A stretch of 64,000 nt of DNA, taken from contig JBIQHD010000010.1 in the NCBI GenBank assembly GCA_044508835.1, positions 56,510-120,509 on the forward strand. The letters run 5' to 3'. This document shows, piece after piece, positions 33,610 through 41,560 of the stretch. Both the position numbers and the translations under genes were made by a program. Origin of the DNA: JAKFDI01 sp044508835 (GTDB lineage Bacteria > Pseudomonadota > Gammaproteobacteria > Burkholderiales > Burkholderiaceae_C). Every line of letters begins with the position of its first letter. Within the stretch, counting starts at the first letter, position 1. The notes beneath the pieces were generated by a model, which ran no database searches, was not told where the DNA came from, and worked only from the letters and a program-made list of their open reading frames with translations.

Positions 33610-34587
33610 ATGGATCTCCTGATCGTCGAACCGCTGGAAGAGGAAGTCACGCGCTGGCTGGACGACCGCCATTCCGTGCGCTACGCGCCCGAGCTGGCGA
33701 ACGACCCGCGGGCCTTCCGGCAGGCGCTGTTCAACGTGAGAGCACTTATCGTGCCTTCGTCGGTGGCGCTCGATCCGCAGGCGCTGCACTACGCGCCGGT
33801 GCTGCGGGCCGTGGGCCGGGTGAGCGCCGGGGCGGAGAACATCGACCTGGACGCCTGCGCCCGTGCCGGCGTGGAGGTGGTGCGCAGCGCCACGGCCACC
33901 GCGCAGGCCGAGGCGGAGTTCATGATCACCGCCTTGCTGAACCTGCTGCGCCGCGTGCCGGTGGTCGGCTCCGACGGCATGCTGGTCGGGCGCGAACTGG
34001 GCGGCTCGACGATCGGGCTGGTCGGCATGGGGCCGGCCGCGCGCCCGATCACGCAGTTGCTCGAAGCCTTCGGCGCCAAGGTGGTGGGCTACGACCCGTC
34101 GCTGCATGCGAGCGACAGCGTGTGGGAACGCTGGCGCGTGCGCCCGCTGGGCCTGCGTGAGCTGCTCGAGGCCTCCGACGGCGTGTGCGTGCAGCTCAGC
34201 TTCTTCAGCCGCTACCGCGGGCTGCTGGGCGAGCGCTTCCTGCCCTTCGCCAAGCCGGACCAGGTGATCGTCAGCATCGCGCACTCGGCGGTGTTCGACG
34301 AACAGGTGCTGGCCGAGCAGATGGCCAGCGGGCGCATCGCCGCGGCCTGGCTCGACAGCCTCGAGCCCGGCGCGCTCGACGAGGGCCGCCCGCTGTCGCG
34401 CATCGACACGCTGCAGATCACGCCGCGCGTGGCCAGCACCACGCGCGAATCGCGCAGCCGCAGCGCCTGGGCCGTGGCCCGGCGCATCGACGAGATCCTG
34501 AGCCGCACGCCGGCGGCCCCGCGCGAGTTCAAGCCGACGTCGCCAAGCGTCGCGCTTGATCTCGAAGTCGGTCCCGCGTTGCCGTGA
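33610..34587 (+). CDS. atypical D-isomer-specific 2-hydroxyacid dehydrogenase family protein
   Basis: A 325-residue protein with the two-domain 2-hydroxyacid dehydrogenase fold. The NAD motif is GLVGMGPAARPITQLLEAFG, with the strand-2 Asp in VVGYDPS. Of the catalytic triad Arg-Glu-His, the Glu remains (E252, DSLEPG). The Arg position is His (H225, SIAHSAVFDEQ replacing xxARGxxVDE), and the His position is Arg (R273, TPRVASTT replacing TPHxAxxT). Ordinary 2-hydroxyacid oxidation is therefore doubtful. It may bind nucleotide without catalysis or use a changed chemistry. The start MDLLIVEPLEEE fits the fold, although no ribosome-binding site is evident. Its last 59 bp overlap valS on the other strand. 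Confidence 0.82.
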   Translation: MDLLIVEPLEEEVTRWLDDRHSVRYAPELANDPRAFRQALFNVRALIVPSSVALDPQALHYAPVLRAVGRVSAGAENIDLDACARAGVEVVRSATATAQAEAEFMITALLNLLRRVPVVGSDGMLVGRELGGSTIGLVGMGPAARPITQLLEAFGAKVVGYDPSLHASDSVWERWRVRPLGLRELLEASDGVCVQLSFFSRYRGLLGERFLPFAKPDQVIVSIAHSAVFDEQVLAEQMASGRIAAAWLDSLEPGALDEGRPLSRIDTLQITPRVASTTRESRSRSAWAVARRIDEILSRTPAAPREFKPTSPSVALDLEVGPALP

Positions 34588-37360
34588 AGTCGGCGGCGCG
34601 CTTCTTCTCCTGATCCACCACCGCCTGCGGCGCGCGGGCCACGAAGCTCTCGTTCGCGAGCTTGGCCGTGGCCTTGGCGATCTCGCCCTCCAGGCGGGCG
34701 ATCTCCTTGTCCAGGCGTTCGAGCTCGGCCGCCACGTCGACCTCCACGTGCAGCGCGAGCCGCAGGTCGCCGTGCACGGCGACGGGCGCGTTGCGCGTGG
34801 CCTGCGCGAAGGCGGCCTCGTCGTCGAAGCGCTTCACCTCCGACAGCTTGGCGAGCGCCTTCAGCGCGGGCGCGGCCGACTCGACGAACGCGGCGTCGCC
34901 CCAGGCGACCAGCGGCACGCGCTCGGCCGGCGAGAGGTTCATCTCGCTGCGCAGGTTGCGCGCGGCGCCGACCACGGCCTTGAGCCGCTCCATCCAGGCG
35001 TCGGCCGCCGGGTCGATGCGTTCGAGCTGCGCCTGCGGGTAGGGCGCGGTGACCACGCCCGCGTCCGAGCCGGCGGCCTTGCGGCCGGCCACGGGCGCCA
35101 CGCGTTCCCACAGCTCGGCGGTGATGAAGGGCGTGACGGGGTGCAGCAGGCGCAGCACCGTCTCCAGCACGCGGATGAGCGTGCGGCGGGTGGCGCGCTG
35201 ATGCGCGGCGTCGCCGGTCTGGATCTGCACCTTGGCGATCTCGAGGTACCAGTCGCAGTACTCGTCCCACACGAAGCGGTAGATGGCGTTGGCGACGTTG
35301 TCCAGGCGGTAGTCGGCGAAGCCCTTCTCCACCGCGGCCTCCACGCGCTGCAGCTCGCCCGTGATCCAGCGGTCGGCGCTGGAGAAGTTCTGGTGGCCGG
35401 GATCGCACGGGGCGTCGGCGGGGCCGCCCAGGCCGCAGTCCTGGCCCTCGCAGTTCATCAGCACGAAGCGCGTGGCGTTCCAGAGCTTGTTGCAGAAATT
35501 GCGGTAACCCTCGCAGCGCTTGGTGTCGAAGTTGATGTCGCGCCCGAGGCTGGCGTAGCTGGCCATGGTGAAGCGCAGCGCGTCGGCGCCGAAGGCCGGG
35601 ATGCCCTGCGGGAACTCGGCCTGCACGCGCTTGGCGACCTTGGGCGCCAGCTCCGGCTTGCGCAGCCCGGTGGTGGACTTGCGCACCAGTTCGTCCAGCG
35701 CCACGCCCTGCATCAGGTCGACCGGGTCGAGCACGTTGCCCTCGCTCTTGCTCATCTTCTGGCCGTGCGAGTCGCGCACCAGGCCGTGGATGTAGACGTC
35801 GCGGAAGGGCACCTGGCCGGTGAAGTGCACCGTCATCATGATCATCCGGGCGACCCAGAAGAAGATGATGTCGAAGCCGGTGACCAGCACCGACGAAGGC
35901 AGGAACAGGTCCATCTCCTTCGTCTGCGCGGGCCAGCCGAGGGTGGAGAAGGGCACGAGCGCCGACGAGTACCAGGTGTCGAGCACGTCCTCGTCGCGCG
36001 TGAGCGCGCCGCCGTAGCCGGCGGCCTGCGCCTTCCGGCGCGCCTCGTCCTCGTCGTGCGCGACGAAGAGCTCGCCGTTCTCGCCGTACCACGCCGGGAT
36101 CTGGTGCCCCCACCAGAGCTGGCGCGAGATGCACCAGTCCTGGATGTTGTTCATCCACTGGTTGTAGGTGTTGACCCACTGCTCGGGCACGAAGCGCACG
36201 CGCCCGTCCTGCACCACCTCGATGGCCTTCTCGGCGATGGACTTGCCGTCGCGCCCCGGCCGGCTCATGGCGACGAACCACTGGTCGGTGAGCATGGGCT
36301 CGATCACCTGGCCGGTGCGGGCGCAGCGCGGCACCATCAGCTTGTGCTTCTTCGTCTCGACGAGCAGGCCCTGCGCGTCGAGGTCGGCCACGACCTGCTT
36401 GCGCGCGACGAAGCGGTCGAGCCCGCGGTAGGCGGCGGGCGCCTCGTCGTTGACCGTCGCGTCGAGCGCCAGCACGCCGATCATCGGCAGCCGGTGGCGC
36501 TGGCCGACGGCGTAGTCGTTCGCGTCGTGCGCGGGCGTCACCTTCACCACGCCGGTGCCGAACGCGCGGTCGACGTAGTCGTCGGCGATGACGGGGATCT
36601 CGCGGCCTACCAGCGGCAGCGTGACGGTCTTGCCGACGAGTGCGCGGTAGCGCTCGTCCTCGGGGTGCACCATCACCGCCACGTCGCCGAGCATGGTCTC
36701 GGGCCGGGTGGTGGCCACCGTGACCGAGCCGGAGCCGTCGGTCAGCGGGTAGCGGATGTGCCAGAGGAAGCCGTCCTCCTCCTCGCTCTCGACCTCCAGG
36801 TCGGACACGGCCGACTTGAGCACCGGGTCCCAGTTGACCAGCCGCTTGCCGCGGTAGATGAGGCCTTCGTCGTAGAGCTGCACGAAGGTGTCGGTCACCA
36901 CCTTCGAGAGCTTCTCGTCCATGGTGAAGTACTCGTGGCGCCAGCTCACCGAATCGCCCATGCGGCGCATCTGCGAGGTGATGGTGGAGCCGCTGTGCTC
37001 CTTCCACTCCCACACCCGGGCGACGAAGTTCTTGCGGCCCAGGTCGTGGCGGCTCGTGCCCTGGCCCTGCAGCTGGCGCTCCACCACGATCTGCGTGGCG
37101 ATGCCGGCGTGGTCGGTGCCCGGCACCCACAGCGTGTTGTGGCCCTTCATGCGGTGGTAGCGCGTCAACGAGTCCATGATGGTCTGGTTGAACGCGTGGC
37201 CCATGTGCAGCGTGCCCGTCACGTTGGGCGGCGGCAGCTGGATCGAGAACGAGGGCCGCTGCGCGTCGAGCGTGGGCTCGTAGACGCCGCTCTTCTCCCA
37301 CAGCGGCGCCCAGTGGGCCTCGATGGCGGCGGGTTCGAAGGATTTGGCGAGCTCGGTCAT
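34529..37360 (-). CDS. valS: valyl-tRNA synthetase
   Basis: A 943-residue class Ia synthetase that charges and proofreads tRNA-Val. It has HIGH motif LHMGH within PPNVTGTLHMGHAFNQT (about 41-57), a large CP1 editing domain (ATTRPETMLGDVAVMVHP) and the KMSKS loop at 535-539 (GQKMSKSEGN). The anticodon-binding domain follows, then the C-terminal coiled coil (ELERLDKEIARLEGEIAKA) that is diagnostic of ValRS. A TAAAAT -10 candidate lies at 37418-37423 on this strand. The 3' end overlaps the convergent 2-hydroxyacid dehydrogenase gene by 59 bp. Confidence 0.97.
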   Translation of the reverse strand: MTELAKSFEPAAIEAHWAPLWEKSGVYEPTLDAQRPSFSIQLPPPNVTGTLHMGHAFNQTIMDSLTRYHRMKGHNTLWVPGTDHAGIATQIVVERQLQGQGTSRHDLGRKNFVARVWEWKEHSGSTITSQMRRMGDSVSWRHEYFTMDEKLSKVVTDTFVQLYDEGLIYRGKRLVNWDPVLKSAVSDLEVESEEEDGFLWHIRYPLTDGSGSVTVATTRPETMLGDVAVMVHPEDERYRALVGKTVTLPLVGREIPVIADDYVDRAFGTGVVKVTPAHDANDYAVGQRHRLPMIGVLALDATVNDEAPAAYRGLDRFVARKQVVADLDAQGLLVETKKHKLMVPRCARTGQVIEPMLTDQWFVAMSRPGRDGKSIAEKAIEVVQDGRVRFVPEQWVNTYNQWMNNIQDWCISRQLWWGHQIPAWYGENGELFVAHDEDEARRKAQAAGYGGALTRDEDVLDTWYSSALVPFSTLGWPAQTKEMDLFLPSSVLVTGFDIIFFWVARMIMMTVHFTGQVPFRDVYIHGLVRDSHGQKMSKSEGNVLDPVDLMQGVALDELVRKSTTGLRKPELAPKVAKRVQAEFPQGIPAFGADALRFTMASYASLGRDINFDTKRCEGYRNFCNKLWNATRFVLMNCEGQDCGLGGPADAPCDPGHQNFSSADRWITGELQRVEAAVEKGFADYRLDNVANAIYRFVWDEYCDWYLEIAKVQIQTGDAAHQRATRRTLIRVLETVLRLLHPVTPFITAELWERVAPVAGRKAAGSDAGVVTAPYPQAQLERIDPAADAWMERLKAVVGAARNLRSEMNLSPAERVPLVAWGDAAFVESAAPALKALAKLSEVKRFDDEAAFAQATRNAPVAVHGDLRLALHVEVDVAAELERLDKEIARLEGEIAKATAKLANESFVARAPQAVVDQEKKRAADFTATRDRLRDQARRLATSA

Positions 37361-37443
37361 GGCGATGGCAAGCGGGGCGCACGCGGCGCCCCGTCGGTGC
37401 GTGAGGGGGAAACGCGAATTTTAGTGAGCTGCCCCGGCCGCAA

Positions 37444-38820
37444 CTACCGGCGCAGGGCCTCGATCGCCGCCGCCAGCGCGAGCGGCGTGCGGTCTTCCAG
37501 CGCGGGGCCGATGACCTGCACGCCGATCGGCAGGCCGTCGCCGCCGCGGCCCACCGGCACCACCGTCGCCGGCAGGCCGGGCAGGGTGGCGACGCCGGGC
37601 CAGGCGAGCTGGTCGCCGTAGGGCGTCTCAATGCCGTCGATCACCAGCCGGCGGTCGCGCCACGTCTCGGTGTCGTCGTGGGGGAAGGCGGTGGTGCCGA
37701 ACACCGGCGCGATCACCGCGTCGAAGCTGCGGAACAGCGCGGCCCATTGCAGGCGCAGCTGCACGCGGCGGTCGAGCAGCGCCAGCCATTCGTGCGCCGA
37801 GATCGTGGGCCCGGGCGAGGGCGCGCGGCGGGTGATCTCGGTCAGCAGCATCTTGACGTAGACGCCGTGCGCCTCGGCCAGGTCGGGCAGCAGCCCGCTC
37901 GACCGGGCGACGCGGGCGCCGGCGCCGGCCAGGTCGGCGGCCAGGCGCTCGACCGCGTCGCGCGTGTCGCGGCTGGTGGCGGCGCTCGGGTGCTCGTCGA
38001 TCACCAGCAGCCGTGCATCGGCGAGCCGTTCGGCGCGCGGCGGGCGCAGGGCCAGCCGGTAGGCGGCCGCGTCGGCCTCGTCGGGGCCGGCGAGCACGTC
38101 GAAGGCGAGCGAGAGGTCGGCCGCGCTGCGCGCCAGCGGCCCGATCACCGCGAGCGTCGACGGCGCCACCGGCGGGCCGGGCAGCCGGTGCCCGCGCGCG
38201 GGCAGCAGGCCCAGGCTCGGCTTGTGGCCGAACACGCCGCAGAAGTGCGCCGGGATGCGGATCGAGCCGCCGATGTCGGAGCCCAGCTCGAGCGGCACCA
38301 TGAAGGACGCGAGCGCCGCCGCGCCGCCGCCCGAGGAGCCGCCGGGCGAGCGCGACGGGTCCAGCGGGTTGACGGTGCGGCCGTAGACCGGGTTCACCGA
38401 CTGCCAGTCGCCCAGCGCCGGCGGCACGTTGGTCTTGCCGAGGATGACAGCGCCGGCGTCCTTCAGCCGCGTCACCGCGAGCGCGTCGGCCTCGGCGCGG
38501 ATGCCGGCGAACTGCGCGAAGCCCCAGGTGGTGGGCAGGCCGGCGATGTCGTACGACTCCTTCACCGTCATCGGCAGGCCCAGCAGCGGCCGGCGCTCGC
38601 CGCGCGCGAGCGCCGCGTCGGCCGCGCGCGCCTGCTCGCGGGCGCGGTCGAAGTCGCGCACCACGACGGCGTTGATCTCGCGGTCGAGGCGCTCGATGCG
38701 GGCGATCGCCGCGTCGCACAGTTCGAGCGAGCTCACCTGGCGCGCCGCGAGCGCCGCCACCAGGGGGCCGGCGCCGGCGTGTTCGAGGTCGAGGGAATCG
38801 GGTGAAGCGTTCGGCGGCAT
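37444..38820 (-). CDS. amidase (amidase signature family)
   Basis: A 458-residue amidase-signature hydrolase. The Ser-cisSer-Lys triad is present: Lys in MTVKESYDIAG, cis-Ser in SPGGSSGGGAAAL and nucleophile Ser in GSDIGGSIRIPAHFCGVFG. The GatA-specific partners gatB/gatC are absent, so this is a free-standing amidase acting on an unknown amide. The start is at MPPNASPDSLDLEHAG, where similarity to amidases begins; the longer open frame upstream has no support. It precedes valS by 83 bp on the same strand. Confidence 0.9.
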   Translation of the reverse strand: MPPNASPDSLDLEHAGAGPLVAALAARQVSSLELCDAAIARIERLDREINAVVVRDFDRAREQARAADAALARGERRPLLGLPMTVKESYDIAGLPTTWGFAQFAGIRAEADALAVTRLKDAGAVILGKTNVPPALGDWQSVNPVYGRTVNPLDPSRSPGGSSGGGAAALASFMVPLELGSDIGGSIRIPAHFCGVFGHKPSLGLLPARGHRLPGPPVAPSTLAVIGPLARSAADLSLAFDVLAGPDEADAAAYRLALRPPRAERLADARLLVIDEHPSAATSRDTRDAVERLAADLAGAGARVARSSGLLPDLAEAHGVYVKMLLTEITRRAPSPGPTISAHEWLALLDRRVQLRLQWAALFRSFDAVIAPVFGTTAFPHDDTETWRDRRLVIDGIETPYGDQLAWPGVATLPGLPATVVPVGRGGDGLPIGVQVIGPALEDRTPLALAAAIEALRR

Positions 38821-38961
38821 GCGGGTCTCCGGGTCGGGCTCGTGGAGGCCGCATGGTGCACCAGATCGAGGGGCCCGTCCGCGAGGGGCATGAGGCTTGC
38901 TGGATCCGGCGGCCACCCGGCAGCGGCCGCCGGCCCGCCGTGACGAAAGAAAGGAACCGCG

Positions 38962-39393
38962 ATGCGCAGCAAGCTGATCAACGAGGCGCCCGAGCGCACG
39001 TTCGCCGTCGTGATGGAAACGGGCGACGAAGTGGTCTCGGCGCTGGAGACATTCGCCAACGACAGCAAGCTCGATGCGAGCCGGATCACGGCGATCGGCG
39101 CGTTCAGCCGGGTGACGCTCGGCTATTTCGACTGGGAGAAGAAGGCGTACGAGCGCATCGAGCTCGACGAGCAGGTGGAAGTGCTCGCCCTGCTCGGCGA
39201 CGTGGCGCTGCAGGATGGGCGCCCGAAGCTGCATCTCCACGTCGTCGTGGGACGGCGCGACGGCCGCGCGATGGGCGGCCACCTGCTGTCGGCCATCGTG
39301 CGGCCCACGCTCGAGGTGCTGCTCGTCGATTCGCCCAGGCACCTGCGGCGCGAGATCGATGCGGCGACCGGGCTCGCACTGATCCGCATCTAG
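38962..39393 (+). CDS. PPC/DUF296 domain protein
   Basis: A 143-residue single-domain PPC (plant and prokaryote conserved, DUF296) protein. It shows the core ITAIGAFSRVTLGYFD, the histidine pair in KLHLHVVVGRRDG and GGHLLSAIVRPTLEVLL, which in solved relatives bind a metal at the trimer interface. Bacterial members are small stand-alone proteins of unresolved function, sometimes called DNA-binding by analogy to plant AHL proteins. AAGGAA precedes the ATG. It sits alone between the amidase (divergent) and guaC (convergent). Confidence 0.88.
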   Translation: MRSKLINEAPERTFAVVMETGDEVVSALETFANDSKLDASRITAIGAFSRVTLGYFDWEKKAYERIELDEQVEVLALLGDVALQDGRPKLHLHVVVGRRDGRAMGGHLLSAIVRPTLEVLLVDSPRHLRREIDAATGLALIRI

Positions 39394-39423
39394 GCCGGGG
39401 CGGTCCCGCGTGGCGCCGGGTCG

Positions 39424-40401
39424 CTACATCAGCAGGTCGGCGCTCGCGTTGTCGCCGCCGAGCACCACGTAGTTGACCTTGCGGATGTCGGCGAGCCGGG
39501 TGCCGCCGGCGTAGCTGATCGAGCTCTGCAGGTCTTCGCGCATTTCCCGCAGCGTGTCGGCCAGCCGCCCCTTGATGGGCTCGAGGATGCGCTTGCCCTC
39601 CACGTGCTTGTACTCGCCCTTGTTGAAGTCGGAGGCGCTGCCGTAGTACTCCTTGAACAGCGTGCCGTCCACTTCCACCGTCCGGCCGGGCGACTCCTCG
39701 TGGCCCGCGAACAGCGAGCCGATCATCACCATGCTGGCGCCGAAGCGCACGCTCTTGGCGATGTCGCCGTGGTCGCGGATGCCGCCGTCGGCAATGATGG
39801 GCTTGGTCGCCACGCGCGCGCACCACTTGAGCGCGCTGAGCTGCCAGCCGCCCGTGCCGAAGCCGGTCTTGAGCTTGGTGATGCACACCTTGCCCGGGCC
39901 GATGCCCACCTTGGTGGCGTCGGCGCCCCAGGTCTCGAGGTCGATCACCGCCTCGGGCGTGCCCACGTTGCCGGCGATGACGAAGGCCTCGGGCAGCTTG
40001 TCCTTGATGTGCTCGATGGTCTTGCGCACGCTCTCGGCATGGCCGTGGGCGACGTCGATGGTGACGTAGTCGGCCCCCACGCCCTCGGCGGCGAGGCGGT
40101 CGACGACCTCGAAGTCGGCCGGCTTCACGCCCGAGCTGATCGACACGAACAGGCCCTTGTCGCGCATGCGCTTCGCGTAGGCCACGCTGTCGAGGTCGAA
40201 GCGGTGCATCACGTAGAAGAAGCCGTTGGCGGCCAGCCACTCGGTGATGGGCTCGTCCACCACCGTCTTCATGTTGGCCGGCACCACCGGCAGCTTGAAC
40301 CTGCGGCCGCCGAACTCGACCGAGGGATCGCACTCGCTGCGGCTTTCCACGCGGCACTTGCGCGGCAGCAGCAGGATGTTGTCGTAGTCGAAGATTTCCA
40401 T
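39424..40401 (-). CDS. guaC: GMP reductase
   Basis: A 325-residue NADPH-dependent enzyme that converts GMP to IMP and ammonia in purine salvage. It has the catalytic Cys in GIGPGKVCITKLKTGFG, the IMP-binding IIADGGIRDHGDIAKSVRFGA and the flap YYGSASDFNKGEYKHVEGK. It lacks the CBS domains of IMP dehydrogenase, and its length fits the short GuaC2-type enzymes. The start is set by AAGGAGC before the ATG. The 157-bp upstream region holds a perfect palindrome GCTCGCGCGAGC (40425-40436) and GCCACAC/GTGTGCGGC arms (40462-40488) but no recognisable riboswitch. Confidence 0.94.
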   Translation of the reverse strand: MEIFDYDNILLLPRKCRVESRSECDPSVEFGGRRFKLPVVPANMKTVVDEPITEWLAANGFFYVMHRFDLDSVAYAKRMRDKGLFVSISSGVKPADFEVVDRLAAEGVGADYVTIDVAHGHAESVRKTIEHIKDKLPEAFVIAGNVGTPEAVIDLETWGADATKVGIGPGKVCITKLKTGFGTGGWQLSALKWCARVATKPIIADGGIRDHGDIAKSVRFGASMVMIGSLFAGHEESPGRTVEVDGTLFKEYYGSASDFNKGEYKHVEGKRILEPIKGRLADTLREMREDLQSSISYAGGTRLADIRKVNYVVLGGDNASADLLM

Positions 40402-40558
40402 GGTTCTCGCTCCTTGTGCGAAGGGCTCGCGCGAGCGGGTGAACGCGGCGCGCGGCACGGGGCCACACGTTGAACGCAGTGTGCGGCCGAAGGCTGCGAG
40501 CGCTTGACTTGGAGAGCCGGTTCGTCCGAGAAAGCCGCCAGCGACGGGCGGGCCGGAC

Positions 40559-40590
40559 AAAAAAACCGGACGCCAAAATTTGGGCCCGGT
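40559..40590 (-). terminator. intrinsic terminator of the CEACW exported-protein gene
   Basis: On the minus strand ACCGG...CCGGT closes a stem with an inner CCAAA/TTTGG pairing, followed directly by seven T. It lies 9 bp after the stop. Confidence 0.75.
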
Positions 40591-40598
40591 GGCGAATT

Positions 40599-41309
40599 CT
40601 ACCGGCGGGGCTTGTCCGGCCGCGGCCTGGGGGCTTGCGCGGGCGCGCAGTCCGCATCGTCCGATTGCGCCGCGGCGATCACCTCGCCCTGCGCCGTCTG
40701 CAGCCAGCCCGCGGCGGCCAGCCGCTCGGGCCGGGCGGTTTCGGGCAAGGCCATCGCGAACCAGTGGATCAGCTCGCGGCGCGTGGCCAGGCCCGCGAGC
40801 GAGACCGGGCCGGCCACGCCGTGCACCACCTGCCGCGCGACGGGCGAGCCTTCGCTGCCGGCCGGCACGCGCTCGACGAGCGCGAGAAAGGCCTGCGCGT
40901 CCGGCGGCAGCGCCGCGCGCCTGAAGATGCTCAGGCGCAGCCCGATGTAGCCGTTCAGGGGCGGGCCGCTGTTCACTTCGAGGGCCGCGCGGCGGCGATG
41001 GGGCAGCGGCGAGCGGCGCACGGCCGTGGCGCCGGCGGCGGGCGCGGCGCGCGTCAGCGCATCGGCCTGGGCCACCGCCGCCATCGGCGCGTCGCCGCCG
41101 GCGGGCGCGATCCAGTCGAGCACCACGGCGCCGGGCCCGGGCGCCGGCGCCGCCTCGCGCCAGCAGGCCTCGCAGTCGGCCGGCATCACGCGCTCGACGA
41201 GCTCGGTCGGCACGCCGGCCGGGCAGGTGGGCGCGGCGAGGCAGGCCGGCGCCAGCACGGCGGCGGCCACCAGCGCCAGATGCGGCGCCAGACGATGCGG
41301 ACGATTCAA
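40599..41309 (-). CDS. hypothetical exported protein with CEACW motif
   Basis: A 236-residue protein of unrecognised family. A signal peptide (MNRPHRLAPHLALVAAAVLAPACLA) is followed by a cysteine-rich start (PTCPAGVP) and PADCEACW, a CxxC pair that could be redox-active or bind a metal. This is followed by VVLDWIAPAGGDAPMAA. A second conserved-looking part is SGPPLNGYIGLRLSIFRR, and the tail is Pro/Arg-rich (APRPRPDKPRR). It is divergent from the siderophore receptor across a region with a Fur box, so it might be iron-regulated; that is inference. It has its own strong terminator. Confidence 0.7.
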   Translation of the reverse strand: MNRPHRLAPHLALVAAAVLAPACLAAPTCPAGVPTELVERVMPADCEACWREAAPAPGPGAVVLDWIAPAGGDAPMAAVAQADALTRAAPAAGATAVRRSPLPHRRRAALEVNSGPPLNGYIGLRLSIFRRAALPPDAQAFLALVERVPAGSEGSPVARQVVHGVAGPVSLAGLATRRELIHWFAMALPETARPERLAAAGWLQTAQGEVIAAAQSDDADCAPAQAPRPRPDKPRR

Positions 41310-41395
41310 TCCGGCTCCCGGCAGTGCCCGTGGAGGCGTGATTGTCGGCGCGGCGCCCGCGGCCCGCGCATCGCCGAGGTCATGGCGAAAACTCG

Positions 41396-41422
41396 AATAA
41401 TAGGAATCATTCGCATTACAAT
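41396..41422 (+). promoter_or_regulatory. Fur box and -10 of the siderophore receptor gene
   Basis: AATAATAGGAATCATTCGC (41396-41414) matches the 19-bp Fur consensus GATAATGATAATCATTATC at 13 positions and is markedly AT-rich for this genome. A TACAAT -10 (41417-41422) follows directly, so bound Fur would block transcription when iron is plentiful. Confidence 0.7.
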
Positions 41423-41560
41423 TTCAAACACCGATCGCCGACCGTGCCCGAGGGCGCCCCGGCGAACGCCGACGCGCCAACGAAACCGCCCCTGCCTGCG
41501 CTCCCCGCACCGAGCCCGGATCGCCGGCGCCTTCCTTTTGCCGACCTGGAGAAACAACCC

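Noticed and set aside
34212..37631. A 1139-codon open frame overlapping valS in another frame
   Set aside because: No recognisable domains; valS in the correct frame has HIGH, KMSKS, editing and coiled-coil features.
37444..39342. 632-codon version of the amidase starting at 39342
   Set aside because: The first 174 codons run antisense through the PPC-domain gene and are composition-biased. Amidase similarity begins at 38820.
40402..40558. Purine riboswitch upstream of guaC
   Set aside because: The palindromes there do not match the conserved purine-riboswitch core, and such riboswitches are not expected in betaproteobacteria.
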